Source: Monosporascus cannonballus (lineage: Eukaryota > Ascomycota > Sordariomycetes > Xylariales). Taken from it: a stretch of DNA of 64,000 nucleotides. Positions 37,943-48,905 of this stretch are shown one piece after another; positions within the stretch are counted from its first letter, which is position 1, and each line of letters starts with the position of its first letter. The notes below the pieces were generated by a model. It did no database searches and was not told the DNA's origin. It saw nothing but the letters and a program-made list of their open reading frames with translations. The position numbers and the translations under genes were made by a program. The stretch lies in NCBI GenBank assembly GCA_004154925.1, contig QJNS01000134.1, positions 1-64,000 of the forward strand, given 5' to 3'.

Positions 37943-38257
37943 ACTCAAACCCGATAGTTGGCCTAAGCTAATTTATTGCCGGGTGACGCCTATCGGTTGC
38001 GGGAGACCGGCAGGTAGTCTCTACGGGATGGATTGTATCGCAGTGGAGTCGCACATACGCGATTGTATAACACTACCGCATAGAGCAACGCCATGGGGCA
38101 ATTAATGCCTTGTAGAACTGGAACGTCCCGCTAAAACTTGACATGTCTATGATCATCTATAGTCCTCTATCTGTTGGTAGCGTGACGTAAATATTCCCCT
38201 CTTAAGACCCCTCGCCCTCCTTCCATACCCAGAGAACCCCTCCCATCCGCCCCCCTT

Positions 38258-39396
38258 TCACAGCTTCCCCTGACCACCGACGACCTGGCGCAGAAACCCG
38301 ACGAGCGGCATGACCCTATCTCGCGCCACGGGGACGTGGTGGCCGCCCGGGTGCTCGACTACGACGGGGTCGCGGCACCGGTCGATGAGCGCGCGGCTGC
38401 GGCCCTCCTCGACGACGCTGTCGAGGCTGCCGAGGAAGTGAAGCGTCGGCGTCGCAATCATCCTGCTCTTCTCCTCCGGCGGGTTCCCCGCCCCGTCCCC
38501 GGGGGATCCGCCGTACAGCCACTGCAAGCCCGGCACCGGCGCCCAGAACCCGCTGTACACGACGCAGAACTTCAAGGGACGGCCGCCGTTCGCGGCCCGC
38601 AGGTCGTCGAGCCAGGTCCAGTCCGCCGCCGCCTCGGAAGCGGAAGCGGGGGAGGACGGAGACGGACACCCGGCCGGCGGGCTCCGGCCCTCGAGCGCCG
38701 CGGCCACCAGCGCCGCGAGGCATCCGCCCTGGCTGAACCCGCACACGCCGTCGACGCCGCCGGCGCCGCGCACGGCCTCGGCCACGCGCCGCATCCCCGC
38801 CTCGAACCCCGCGTACGCCCCGCTCGCCTCGTCCTTGCGCCACCAGGCCCAGCTGTCCGAGTCCTCGTCGCCTTCCTCCTCCGCGGCGCCGTCGTGGGAG
38901 GCGGGAGGGGAGGAGGAGGAGGAGGAAGCGAACCCCGGGACGTCCCGCGCCCGCAGCCGGTGCGGGCCCGTCGGGAATACGAGGCGCGGCGCCGTGCTGA
39001 GGGGCGCCGGCGAGAGCGCCTTCGTGAGTAGCTTTGCGAGGGCCCGCGTCTTCGTGTCGAAGAGCGGCCCGGATTGCGTGTACCCTAGAGGAAGGTTAGT
39101 CCGGGCTGTGCGGTTGCCGGAGGAGAGTGGTGGGATATGCAGGTGGAAGGGAAGGGCGGGAGGGGCGAAGTGCGGGTCGGGATGAGTCGGGCGGAGGAAG
39201 TAAAATAGGTGGCTTAAGAATCTGCGCCTTCGAGAGCACGAGGCATGTAGCTTTCATCTCGTACGAATAATGGGCGACCCATACCGTGCAACATGAGGAT
39301 CTTCAGCTCCTTCTTGCCGTTGGGGGCGGCCTTCTCGGCGGCCTTGCCGTTGGTCGCCGGTTCCTGCGAGCCGGGCCGCGTCTCGTTCGATGCCAT
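38258..39396 (-). CDS. FSH1-family serine hydrolase (alpha/beta hydrolase fold)
   Basis: A two-exon model of 312 aa: exon 1 39396-39285, intron 39284-39085 (200 bp, GT-AG), exon 2 39084-38258. The opening strand KILMLHGYTQSG, the nucleophile elbow GFSQGG (Ser155), the acid in FLGSLDSVV (Asp259) and the histidine in GGHHVP (about 286) fit the fungal FSH1/DUF341 hydrolases, related to human OVCA2. Substrates are mostly unknown, probably esters. A Ser-rich and acidic insertion (about residues 90-115) and a variable Pro/Ser stretch are added to the family core. The start was chosen because ATGGCATCG has good context and follows a plausible 5' end; an ATG 96 bp upstream in frame is possible. It is convergent with RPN5, with 315 bp between the stop codons. 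Confidence 0.88.
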
Positions 39397-40357
39397 CCGT
39401 GAGCCTACGTCGAGGCGACAGAACTGGTGTGATACGAAACAACGCTTGACAGAAATCGCAACAGGTCGATATAGCGTGGTTACGGATCTCATATGTCGGT
39501 TCTGTGGGTTTCTGTCTTATCGCAGATGGACGGTGGAATTGCCCACCGTTGGGTCGATATTTGTCAGATGGTTTTGCATTTTCGACAATTATGAGCCGGA
39601 ACTCTCGGCTCTAAGCGCTATGAGTCGCCACCGAACGGATGAGACAGATGGGTCCCCCTATCACCAGATACAAACCAAAGACATAATCGAATTATTCCGC
39701 AAATAGTTTCACCTCGCTGCATTGGAATTCTGGGTCGCAATTATGAGCATAATGGTTCTGTTTTTGGCGGCGGGTGACGTGCACCTGCAGCAATATGCCG
39801 GAAGGGGCAGACAAAATGGCATGACAGGCTCCATTTCGACACAGAGCAAGGAGACGCAAATACGATACTTGACTTCCTAAACCAGGATACCGACAGAGAC
39901 ATGACAGACAAGAGCACCGTGTCGGGATATAATCAGCAGACTCATGTTGAATAACTAGAGAGAGACACATGACATTTGTGTCTGGGCGGGACGTCTCATG
40001 CGGACGCCCCTATCCGGGACCAACACGTATTTTCGTATACAAGTATTACAGCAGCCCCAGGTGGACGTGAATGGACTTTCTATGAGACCAGAATCCAATT
40101 GTCCCAATGGGATTCCGTGAGGCTTAACGGGAGAAATTGCCATATTTCAAGTAAGCCGAGTCATCCGTATGAACAACATAGGGGACGAAGCGAAGCAGCT
40201 TGCTAGTAGGGATCAGCTCTCAATTGGCCCCGAACTGCAACGTCTATGGTACAATGCCGCCTTGCCCGTCACTCGAAAATGCCGCGGTCGTCTATAATGA
40301 TTCCCCGAACATCGTCGCTAATGCCCTCCTGTCCGTCGGCGTCGCTCGGATCAGAAC
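39397..40357. other. Intergenic, no gene seen
   Basis: About 960 bp between the hydrolase start and the ATP18 end, both on the minus strand. It holds the hydrolase promoter and the ATP18 3' end. There is no supportable coding sequence. Confidence 0.5.
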
Positions 40358-40736
40358 TTAGTGGCCGGCGGCCCTGGCGTTAGGGTTGCGCGGGTCGTTC
40401 TTCCACTCGTCGGCTGTAGTCAATGTGTCAATGCACGCTTTCCCCGGCATTGTCCCCCATCCTCAAATACGTACACTTCATCATGGCGTTCTGCGCCGAG
40501 TTAAGACCGTATAGGATGACAGCACCTGTGGAAAGTCAGATACCAAGCCTAACCTCGATCCCATATCCGCGACAATGGGGAGCACGGCATACCGGCAACC
40601 CAGAAATGACGCAGCGGCTTCACTGTGGCACACGTCAGTAACTGCACGTAAGGGAGAGCAGGTTTGTCGAGGAGGCAATTGACGTACGGACCGGCGTCGG
40701 GAACTTCTTGAGGGGTTGGATTCCGAACCACATCAT
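40358..40736 (-). CDS. ATP18: Mitochondrial ATP synthase subunit J (Atp18)
   Basis: A four-exon model of 61 aa: 40736-40688, 40622-40593, 40525-40475 and 40413-40358. The three introns (65, 67 and 61 bp) are all GT-AG, and the phases close. The protein reads MMWFGIQPLKKFPTPVLKP, then FWVAGAVILYGLNSAQNAMM, then KSDEWKNDPRNPNARAAGH. This matches the small Fo subunit Atp18 (i/j), a single-span inner-membrane protein of the ATP synthase dimer interface. The hydrophobic segment VAGAVILYGL is the membrane span, and the conserved EWKNDPRNPN tail is the family signature. The first of two consecutive ATGs was taken as the start. No exon is longer than 56 bp, so the gene is invisible to simple open-frame scans. 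Confidence 0.9.
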
Positions 40737-41617
40737 CGTGACGGTTGTAGTGGGAGGATATGCGAGGGTATAGAGAGCGTTGATGTTGGGGTTGGTTGAA
40801 ACGGAAGATGTTCGCGATGTTCCGGAGACAAGCACTTTTCGATTCGGTCAATGTCAATCAGAGCTTCTTCCGAGCCGGATGGCCCTTTGAGCATTTGGTG
40901 CCTCATATCTTAGGCTAGCAAGCCGGTCATCAAGATGGCTCGAGCGCTTGGCTCCAGTTTCCCTCCCCCCCGCTCTGGATCGAGTGGCCGGGTCGGGTTC
41001 AGCAATGGGCAGCCTCCACAACCGGCGCCAAGTTTCGCCGATATTCCGGCGGGTCTGTGGGAAGCCATTACAATGTGACATCATATTTGGCACTGCACTC
41101 TACCTACCTCATGTATGTAGGTGCCTTGGGGCCAGATGCACACGCACCTGGAGGAAAGAGGGGATCACTGGGCGAGGCAGGAACGGTCACAACGTCAGTA
41201 TGGAGAGCCCCCCCTCTTTATAATGCGGGGGAATTAAAAACAGCCAATTACCTGATATTGGAGATATCTTCACTGTTTCCCTCCAGGGCAAAGTTTCATG
41301 CAGGACCGGCCGATACCGAGACACCTATCTACTTGGCAAACTCCTGGCTCTATAGAGCTGGTACCGCTTCGAACTTCACGTCTTTCACACCACTCTCAAT
41401 TCCATTCCTCCGTTCCACCCCATTTCTTCTTTCTATTCTCTCAAGAATTTCCATTCCGCTTAAGGAAGCTGACGAGAGCAACAGAAATAATATCACTCAC
41501 TGCATTGTCACTCCCTTGATTCCGCAGGTCGATCGGGTTCATTTGTGCGATATCGTCCGCCGCTATATTTCTTCGTCCAGCCCTAACACCAAATACGACC
41601 ACCTCATCTCACCCGCC
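40737..41617. promoter_or_regulatory. Divergent promoter region, ATP18 / NIPSNAP
   Basis: About 880 bp between the starts of two divergently transcribed mitochondrial genes. A CT-rich tract at 41380-41470 precedes the NIPSNAP start. No specific factor sites are claimed. Confidence 0.5.
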
Positions 41618-42776
41618 ATGTTGACTCGTCAGGTGGCGCGAACAGCCGCGAGGGCGACGTCGCGATCCATGCGACCCTTCAGCTCTACAGCCGCGCAATA
41701 CCGAACACCTTCTCTGGCCGATGTTACTGCCGATTACGTCGAAACGTTCAATGCGAAGCAGAAGCAGTTCCGTGAGCAGTTAGCAGAGGCCCAGAAGCAA
41801 AAAGAAGAGCGTAAGTCCGCACCTCGCTTCACACCTCGCAGCTTCTCTAGGGATGCTTCGTATATATATTCAGTTCAATGGGCATCGCGACTTGGGACTT
41901 GCACTGACTCTGGGCGCTGCTACAGAACAGCGAGCCGAAGCGGCAAAGAAAGCGAGACAAACTGACAGGCCTGACTCGCTGCTCAACAGGGTCGTCTATG
42001 GCACCAAAGAGGGGCGAGAACTGGACGCCCAGCTCGAGGCCAGTTTCTCCGCGGTGTTAGCTCGTGGTAAATACGTACACTCCATTGTCTTTCACGAGGT
42101 GCAACCGGACAAGGTGGACGAGTATATTCAGCTAGTGGGCAGCTGGTACCCTCGCATGGCTTCTGTAGAGGAGAATAAGGTTCACCTCGTGGGGAGCTGG
42201 CGGACCGAGGTGGGCGATTGCGACACATTCGGTACGTGAAGGACTATTCCGTGTCAAGCCTCTTATGCGTGTATGCACTAACGAGCCTCAGTCCACATCT
42301 GGGAATACCAGCGGTACCAAGGCTACCACCAGTCCCTCCACTCCATCTCCCGACACCCGGACTTCCCCGAATTCGATAGGAAGCTTAAGACGCTTATCAG
42401 GTCGAAGAGCACCTCCATCATGCAAGAGTTCTCCTTCTGGCCCACGACAGCCCCGCGCCAGCTTGGCGGTGTCTTCGAGCTGCGTTCCTACACTCTGCAC
42501 CCTGGCAACCTGCTCGAGTGGGAGACTCATTGGCGACGGGGACTGAAGGCGCGAAGGGAGGTGATGGAAGGCGTGGGCGCCTGGTTCGTACAGATTGGCG
42601 ACCTGAACACCGTTCATCACCTTTGGCAATTCGCCAACTTGGAGGAGCGCAAGGTACGCCGCGAGCAGAGCTGGGAGCAGGAAGGCTGGGCCGAGACGGT
42701 CCACAAGACCGTCCCGCTGATCCAGTCAATGAAGTCGAGGATCATGATTCCGATGCCGTGGTCGCCTGTCGGATAA
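41618..42776 (+). CDS. NIPSNAP-family mitochondrial protein
   Basis: A three-exon model of 327 aa: 41618-41810, 41926-42231 and 42292-42776, GT-AG with closing phases. The N-terminus (MLTRQVARTAARATSRSMR) is Arg/Ser-rich without acidic residues, a typical mitochondrial targeting peptide. Two ferredoxin-like NIPSNAP modules follow: the first around YVHSIVFHEVQPDKVDEYI and VGSWRTEVGDCDTFGVHIWEY, the second around GGVFELRSYTLHPGNLLEW and LNTVHHLWQFANLEERKVRR. Family members are mitochondrial proteins implicated in animals in mitophagy signalling; the fungal role is poorly defined. The length fits. It is divergent from ATP18 and convergent with the RAV2-like gene. Confidence 0.92.
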
Positions 42777-43407
42777 GACAATGAGAAGCGGACGTGACTA
42801 GATTACAACCACTGGTTGACCCGGGGCCTTGACCCGGCCGCTATGCTGATATTTATGGCATCTTTCACCGAGTCTGCTATTTCCTAGGCTTTGCTGAATT
42901 GGAGTTTGAGAGATGTTCCGTGTAAGGGTGCGATGGTCCTGATCATACGGTTATTTTACGAATCAAAGGTGTTGATGTTTTTCCCCAAGAGTTCGCGGAG
43001 CAGGCACGCGTATTTGATTGAGATTAGTTTCCCGGTAGTCAGTGACTAGGACAATATCTCAGGCTGCGCTAAATATGAACTGCATTTGGATTTTGGTCGC
43101 TTTATGAGCTGGGACGCAGCCTTCGTCCTTATCACTATGCCAGTAGCCTCCAGACGGCGACATAGTGCCGTATGTGCTAGTTAGGATGTTCTAAAAGCTT
43201 AATGGTAGCTCCGACGCGGGAAACAATATTGAGTACCCCTTGGTTCAGCCTCCGACGAAAAGAACGCCTAGGGATACGGGTAAAATCTGGTATCGGGGAA
43301 AGACTAGCATCCACCAACTCCCCAACTCCAGCACCCAGCCAGACACATTAATCAGACCTCTAACTGGACAGAGTTCCCTCGAACCCCGTCTTCCTTCCCT
43401 TCTCAGA
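42777..43407. other. Convergent 3' intergenic region
   Basis: About 630 bp between the stop codons of the NIPSNAP and RAV2-like genes. It should hold both poly(A) sites. There is no gene. Confidence 0.5.
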
Positions 43408-44891
43408 CTAGTCCCCGAACTCCTCGCCCATGGCGGCGGCCAGGTTCCGCCTCGCCAGCGCGAGCGTGTTGGACAGGGCGCCCAGCTTAGCCGACAGCGA
43501 GAGGAGGCTGGGGTCGGGGCTCTCGACGCGCACCTTCTCGCGCACGTAGACGTCCACGAGGTGCCGCCTCCTCCTCGTCTCCTCCTCCCCGTCATCCCGC
43601 GCCGAGCCCCGGTCGCCGTTGCCGTCGCCACCAACACCACTCCCGTGTCCCTTCCCGCTGCCCGCCGCGCCGGTGCCGATACCGGCGGTAGCAGGGGTCG
43701 CCGTAGAGGAAGGAGCAGCGGCGCCGTCGACCCCACCTCCCGGCCGCGACTCGTCGTCGCACGCGTACCGGAACACGCGCTCGGCCTCGTCGTGCTCGAT
43801 GCGCCGCGCCGTGCCGATGGCAAAGGCGAGCTTGGCGCCGAAGTTCATGGGCGCGTCGGCCGGCTCCAGCGCCCGCACGTACAGCACCAGGCTCGCGTCC
43901 TCGACCGTCAGGTACAGCGACAGGTTGTTGCTGCGGCGTGTCGTCGTCGTCGTCACGTGAGCGTGGGGCGGTGCGGGGTCGGAGAAGTGCCACAGCGACG
44001 CCGAGTGCATCGTCCAGCTTCCGCCCGCCCCGAGCTCCAGCGCGCGGGCGCCCGTCCACCCTGATGCCGACGCTGACGCCGACGCCGAGCTGCCGGGACG
44101 GTGAGTGGAGGAGAGGGAGGACTCGGAGGAGGCGGATGAGGGCGGGGGCGCGCCCTTCAGGATGGCCGACGACTCCGCGAGGTTCTGCGCTAGCACGCGG
44201 AGCTGGGCCACGAGGAAGGGCGCCTCCTCCGGCGGAGATCCCCGCTCGTCCCCGTAGCTCAGACACAGCGCGAGCAGGTCGACGGAGCGCGTGAGCAGGG
44301 CGTGCAGGGCGGCGAGGGGCGCGAGGCGGATGGGGCGCGCGGGGGACAGGGCCAGCGTCTGCGGCGGCAGGGTGCGCAGGCGCAGGCTCACGGCGCCGCG
44401 CACCAGCCGCGTGCCCACCCGCGTCACGTGGCCCTTGACCGTCTCGTGCCGCGGCGTCGTCAGCGCCAGCGTGCTCCCCGGCCCGTCCACCGGCGCCAGC
44501 AGCGCGTAGCACTCCTCCAGCCCGTGCTTCAGCTGCCCCAGCGTCGACCGCAGCGAGCCGATCAGCCAGGCGAGCTCGCGCGCCTGCGGTGGTCGTGGTG
44601 AGCGGGAAGGTTCTTTGCTACGGGTTTCAAACGGGGAAGCGGATATCGCAGGGGGGCAAGGGGCGGGTATGATGACGAAGTCGTCTTCCACTATGTACAT
44701 TGCGGGTTCTTTTCTTGGGGGATTTCGCGGGTATGAGAAGAAAAGGGGCATCACAGAGTAGACCCGCGACGGCTTCGCTGGGGAGGGAAGGGAACGGTCG
44801 TTAACATGCTGAGAAGGCGTCATACCTGAGTTGCATCCTCTTCGATTTTAAGTTGCTCTGGACCTATGGGAGGCCAGATCTCAACAGACAT
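43408..44891 (-). CDS. RAV2: Rogdi/RAV2-family protein (RAVE complex subunit)
   Basis: A two-exon model of 413 aa: exon 1 44891-44826 (MSVEIWPPIGPEQLKIEEDA...), intron 44825-44584 (242 bp, GT-AG), exon 2 44583-43408. Family blocks include ELAWLIGSLRSTLGQLKHGL, EECYALLAP, GSTLALTTPRHETVKGHVTR, the beta-strand NNLSLYLTVEDASLVLYVRA and the C-terminal LGALSNTLALARRNLAAAMG. In yeast Rav2 acts with Rav1 and Skp1 to reassemble the V-ATPase; Rogdi is the animal relative. Disordered Ser/Ala-rich (about 205-230) and Gly/Ala/Thr-rich (about 310-350) insertions enlarge the fungal protein. The unspliced reading from 44823 gives a different, unconserved N-terminus, so the spliced start is preferred. Confidence 0.87.
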
Positions 44892-45399
44892 ATTGCTCTA
44901 GAATTCTCTGACTCCTCGTTGATTGTATGGTTGAGAGGCTGTTACAGGCAGCCATATTTGATTAAGCCATTCGATGGGAGACGAGTGGTATGATGATAGC
45001 AACGAGGGCAGGTATCTTGCTGTTGTAGGTGCTGAATTGTGGGGAGCTTCAGTGATGGACGCGAGGCAGCTGTAGCCCTCCACCAGAGAGGCGGCAATTT
45101 AACGTTAGGTACTCATGTACAAAGCAAGGTTCATGGGGCTTAGTCTTGCTTTCTGCCCCACGTTAAGACAGTAGCTGTGTAATCAGTAAATGAACGATTT
45201 GGAACTAGCAGTGACGGCTTCAAAGCAGCAGCAAAATGCTGTGAATATCCTTGTACACTGCTAAAAGCCCCGAAGTTATCTCACTTCACTGACATGTTAG
45301 CGAAGACTTTTTTTTACATCTGCATATCACAACTGTCTACCTGGTGGATGAGAGACAGCAAGATCTGGAAACTACGAAGTATTGCCGGACATCGTCAAT
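44892..45399. promoter_or_regulatory. Divergent promoter region, RAV2-like / POP7
   Basis: About 510 bp between two divergent starts. No specific sites are claimed. Confidence 0.5.
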
Positions 45400-46046
45400 A
45401 TGTCGACTGGCCGAGATGTCGAGATGGGAACCCTTGGCCAGCTGCCTGAAAAGACTGCGGCTTCGGTCAATAAGCTACCACCTATACCTAGAGGTACTTT
45501 AATACATATGTAAATTGTCCTCGGAAAAACCACTCACCATCATCACTAGGATCCAAGGTGGTGAAGCGTCGAATATCTGAGCGGGCGCCATCAACCCACT
45601 CGGCTCATCGCATCTACATCAACACCAAGTCACCATTCTGGTCCGTCACCGCGCGCGTGCGCAAGCAGCTGGACAAGAACCTGCGGCAGGCGTCGTACGC
45701 CAACAAGGCCTTCACGAACAAGTTGGCGGGCCGGAAGAACGCGTCGCTGGACGAGCGGGTCCGCGCCATACGGCGGTACCAGCAGGGTGGCAGCGCCAGC
45801 GCCAGCGGCATCGGCCTCGAGGACGCGGGCGAGGTCCTCGTGCTGGCCACCGGGCGCGCCATCGAAAAGGCGGTCAACGTCGCCTCGTTCTTCCGGAAGC
45901 AGGGGGACTGCGTCGTCCAGCTGCGGACCACCAGCGTGGGTGCCGTCGATGATATTATCGCCGAGGGAGACGAGGAGTTCCCCGCGGGCGATGAGACGAG
46001 GAAGAGGATGGTTAGCTGCCTGGAAGTGTCTATCAAACTCCGATAG
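45400..46046 (+). CDS. POP7: RNase P/MRP subunit Pop7 (Rpp20), Alba fold
   Basis: A two-exon model of 196 aa: 45400-45493, a 56-bp GT-AG intron, then 45550-46046. The start is the ATG of MSTGRDVEMGTLGQLPEK. The junction ...LPPIPRG|SKVVKRR is smooth and in phase. The Alba-like core is evident: HRIYINTKSPFWSVTARVRK (about residues 51-70), VLATGRAIEKAVNVASFF (about 129-146) and the closing strand CLEVSIKLR at the very C-terminus. Pop7 pairs with Pop6 to bind the P3 domain of RNase P and RNase MRP RNA in the nucleus. A small Gly/Ser/Ala loop (about 109-120) is extra. It is divergent from the RAV2-like gene. Confidence 0.9.
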
Positions 46047-47236
46047 ACCCGAGTATACGGCGACTTGAAATCGGTTCTCCGAAAGTTGACGGGAAAATCC
46101 GCTCGCAGTATCTACGGATACGCTCTGACTACGGCTACCGTTAATGACCTTACTTTGATGTCTTCAGCATCCAAACAGGTTGCGCCCAAGCCAGTGCTCA
46201 GATCCTTGAGAGGTGTCTCTACAAGTCCCTGGTAGCGAGTCTGGAGTAAGATGCCCCAAATGGCTCAGTCAAGTTCGATCTTCTTTCGCCTACCCATTGA
46301 CTCTAAGACACGGCATGTAGACTCGCATCGGCCTAGCCGCACAGCATTATATTGTGTAAGCATTCTCGACAACGGTTCTTGGGGCAAGTTCCGCCTTTCG
46401 CAACAAGGGAAATCGAAATTGTCAGGCTGTGGCAGGTACCCTAACGAAAATACGACCTTGTATTGACACTTCCATGTTTTGGGCTTTCGAAGCTCGTCTA
46501 CTTTGATGAACATCTCTTAATCTGTCACAGACCCCCCCTGAGTGACAGTCACTGTAGACCTGGCGGCCGTTGTCACATCTACAACAATAAATAAGGCCGT
46601 TGATCAGGAGTGACCAAGTTGCCTCTTGTATCTTTAGCCTCATACGGTAACCGCAAGCAGTGTCGTAAGAAGAATTCTACCTGTCGTGCAACTCGTCCTA
46701 GTCAAACATATCGTCCGGTGAAATACGGCTGACAGCTTGAGTCGCGTTGGAGGGTAACTTTCTATTCACGTATACATATGTCAAGTGTTAGACAATATCG
46801 TATGCTCCCTACGGGTCTCATATCATTTACCCAGCTACTTCCAAACTAAGCGGAGTATGTTCTCGTGTAACGTTTCGCTTCACCGCGCAACCAAACCTTC
46901 GGTCCAATAGCGGATCTCCAACCCAAGTAGATATTGGATTGCGTAGCTTCATTAAGCGGAATGTAGAAAACTCAAATCCGTCGTCGGAATGCGACGATCC
47001 CCGCCCCGCTACCCCGCGATCACGACGGCCCATCGATCGGCCGGCCCCTCCTTCGTCCGTCCTCGGACCGAGACCTCTGAGCTAGGTACATACCTCGACT
47101 CCTTAGGTGACTCCTCAGGTAACACCGGATTTAAGCAGCGGCATACATTCCCACTGGACCAGATTCGAGCACAGATACGGAGCGACGTGGACCGAACCGT
47201 ACCGGAGACTCAGGCTCGTATCTATACCTAAGTACC
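46047..47236. other. Intergenic, no gene seen
   Basis: About 1.2 kb between POP7 and the flavoenzyme gene. Short frames only. It includes the promoter of the downstream gene. Confidence 0.5.
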
Positions 47237-48905
47237 ATGACCGACGCCACCACGCGGCAAGCCGCGGACCCCTCATATCTCATCGTCGGGGCCGGCGTCT
47301 TCGGCGTCTCCACGGCGCTGCACCTTGCCGCCAGGCAGGAAAAGGATGGTAAGGCCGTGGCGGTGACGCTCGTGGACCGCGACGCGCCCGACGCCCCCAC
47401 CCGCGTCGCCGCCTCTTGGGACTGGAACAAAGTCGTGCGCGCCGACTACGAGGACCCGACGTACTGCGCGCTGGCGCTCGAGGCGCGGGACGCTTGGCGC
47501 GGCGGCAACGGCGGCAACAACAACAACAACAACAACAGCAGCAGCAGCAACAACGGCGATACAGTCGAAGAAGAAGAAGGACAAGAGGCGCTCTTCGCAC
47601 CCTTCTACAGGGAGTCCGGCGTCTACTGGATCAGCCGCACGGGACTCGCGGACGCCGTCGTGGACAACTACCGGCGGTTGGGGCGCGGCCGGGAGGTGGA
47701 CGAGGGCCTCATCGCCGCGGTGCCCGTGGACGAGGCGCGGGGGCTGTACGGCGGCGTGTTCGCCGAGGCCGACTACTCGGGCGTCGCGCGCGTGCTGGTC
47801 AACCGGACGAGCGGGTGGGCGGACGCGGCGGGGGCGCTGCGGAGGGGCATCGGGAGGGCCGTCGAGCTCGGCGTCCGGTTCGTGGAGGCCCAGGTCGCGG
47901 CGCTGGAGTTCGGCGGTGCCGACGGGACGACGCGCGGTGTCATCGGCGTCAAGACCGAGGACGGGCGACTGCTGCGCGCGGACCGCACCGTGCTGTGTAC
48001 CGGGTCCTATACCCCGAAGCTGCTGGACGAGAGCGCGCGGCGGAGCGGGATAGACGCTCTCCGGGCAGGGGGCCGGATCATCGCGGCTGGTGTCACGACC
48101 GGGTTGACGGTGCTTGATGACGAGGCGATGGACAGGTTCGGGGGGATGCCTGTTGGGATCCAGGAGAACCCTCCCGAGAGAGGTAGGTATATATATTCCC
48201 TTGGCTTCTTCGAAGTATATCTTGCACGCGACATCCGTTTTGTGGGGTGCCCCCCGACCGAACCCCTTGTCTTGCACACCAACCAGCGTGCATCGCTAGC
48301 TGACCCGCACGGCGCAGGCGCGAGCAACGGGAGCCTGCCCCCGGACAAAGATAGGCAGCTGAAATGGTGGGGCCAACACATATTCAAGAACACGCAGAAG
48401 ATGCCGTCGGGGACCGAGCTATCGGCGCCGCCCCCGGCGCGCGACTACGCGCAGTGGGACGTGCCCGGGTCGCTGAAGGAAGACGTCAGCTTCGCGAACA
48501 AAGCCACGTTCGGGAGGCAGGGGGAGTCGTGGAAGATTGAGCAGCACCGCATCTGCTGGTAAGACGGGCATCTATCCGTCTATCCCTCGTCCTCTCCTAC
48601 CCTCTCCTCTTCCTATCGTTCCGTAGTGCGTCCGTGCTGACTCGGCCGACCAACCCAGGGAGGCACTCACGCCGAGCGCGGACTTCATAGTCTCGCCGCA
48701 CCCCGCGGCCGGGGGCCTGTACGTGGCGACCTGCGGCTCGTTCCACGGCTGGAAGTTCCTCCCCGTCATCGGCAAGTACGTCGCGCAGATGCTCGAGGGC
48801 TCCCTGGCGCCGGAGCTCCGGGAGAAGTGGGCCTGGGATAGGGAGTTGCCCGACCCGTCTAAGAATAAGGTCTGGCCGAGACACGAGTTGAGGGACCTGT
48901 GGTGA
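47237..48905 (+). CDS. FAD-dependent fructosyl amino acid oxidase (amadoriase-like)
   Basis: A three-exon model of 477 aa: 47237-48182, 48318-48558 and 48659-48905, GT-AG with closing phases. The Rossmann motif YLIVGAGVFG (Gly18, Gly20, Gly23) and DRDAPDAPTRVAASWDWNKV bind FAD. The C-terminal blocks RICWEALTPSADFIVSPHP and GSFHGWKFLPVIGKYV are characteristic of amadoriases; C395 lies where the family and sarcosine oxidase attach FAD covalently. Such enzymes oxidise fructosyl amino acids to glucosone, amino acid and hydrogen peroxide. A low-complexity insertion of Asn, Ser and Glu (about residues 91-116) sits in the N-terminal domain and is encoded by AAC and AGC runs. The C-terminus ends LRDLW and lacks the SKL-type peroxisomal signal found on many relatives. 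Substrate preference is not predictable. Confidence 0.88.

Noticed and set aside
37208..37948. Long minus-strand frame opposite RPN5
   Set aside because: It is the antisense shadow of the GC-rich, strongly conserved RPN5 exon, with no domain of its own.
43240..44064. Plus-strand frames opposite the RAV2-like gene
   Set aside because: Arg/Pro-rich antisense reading of a high-GC exon. The minus strand has the family blocks and correct splice phases.
45558..46046. POP7 starting at the GTG at 45558
   Set aside because: Fungal genes rarely start at GTG, and a 56-bp intron joins the frame to a proper ATG exon at 45400.
47273..48277. 334-codon minus-strand frame opposite the amadoriase gene, and the plus-strand frame 47416-48117
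   Set aside because: Both are compositional shadows of a GC-rich gene with Arg/Pro/Gly-rich nonsense. The sense frame carries the FAD motifs.
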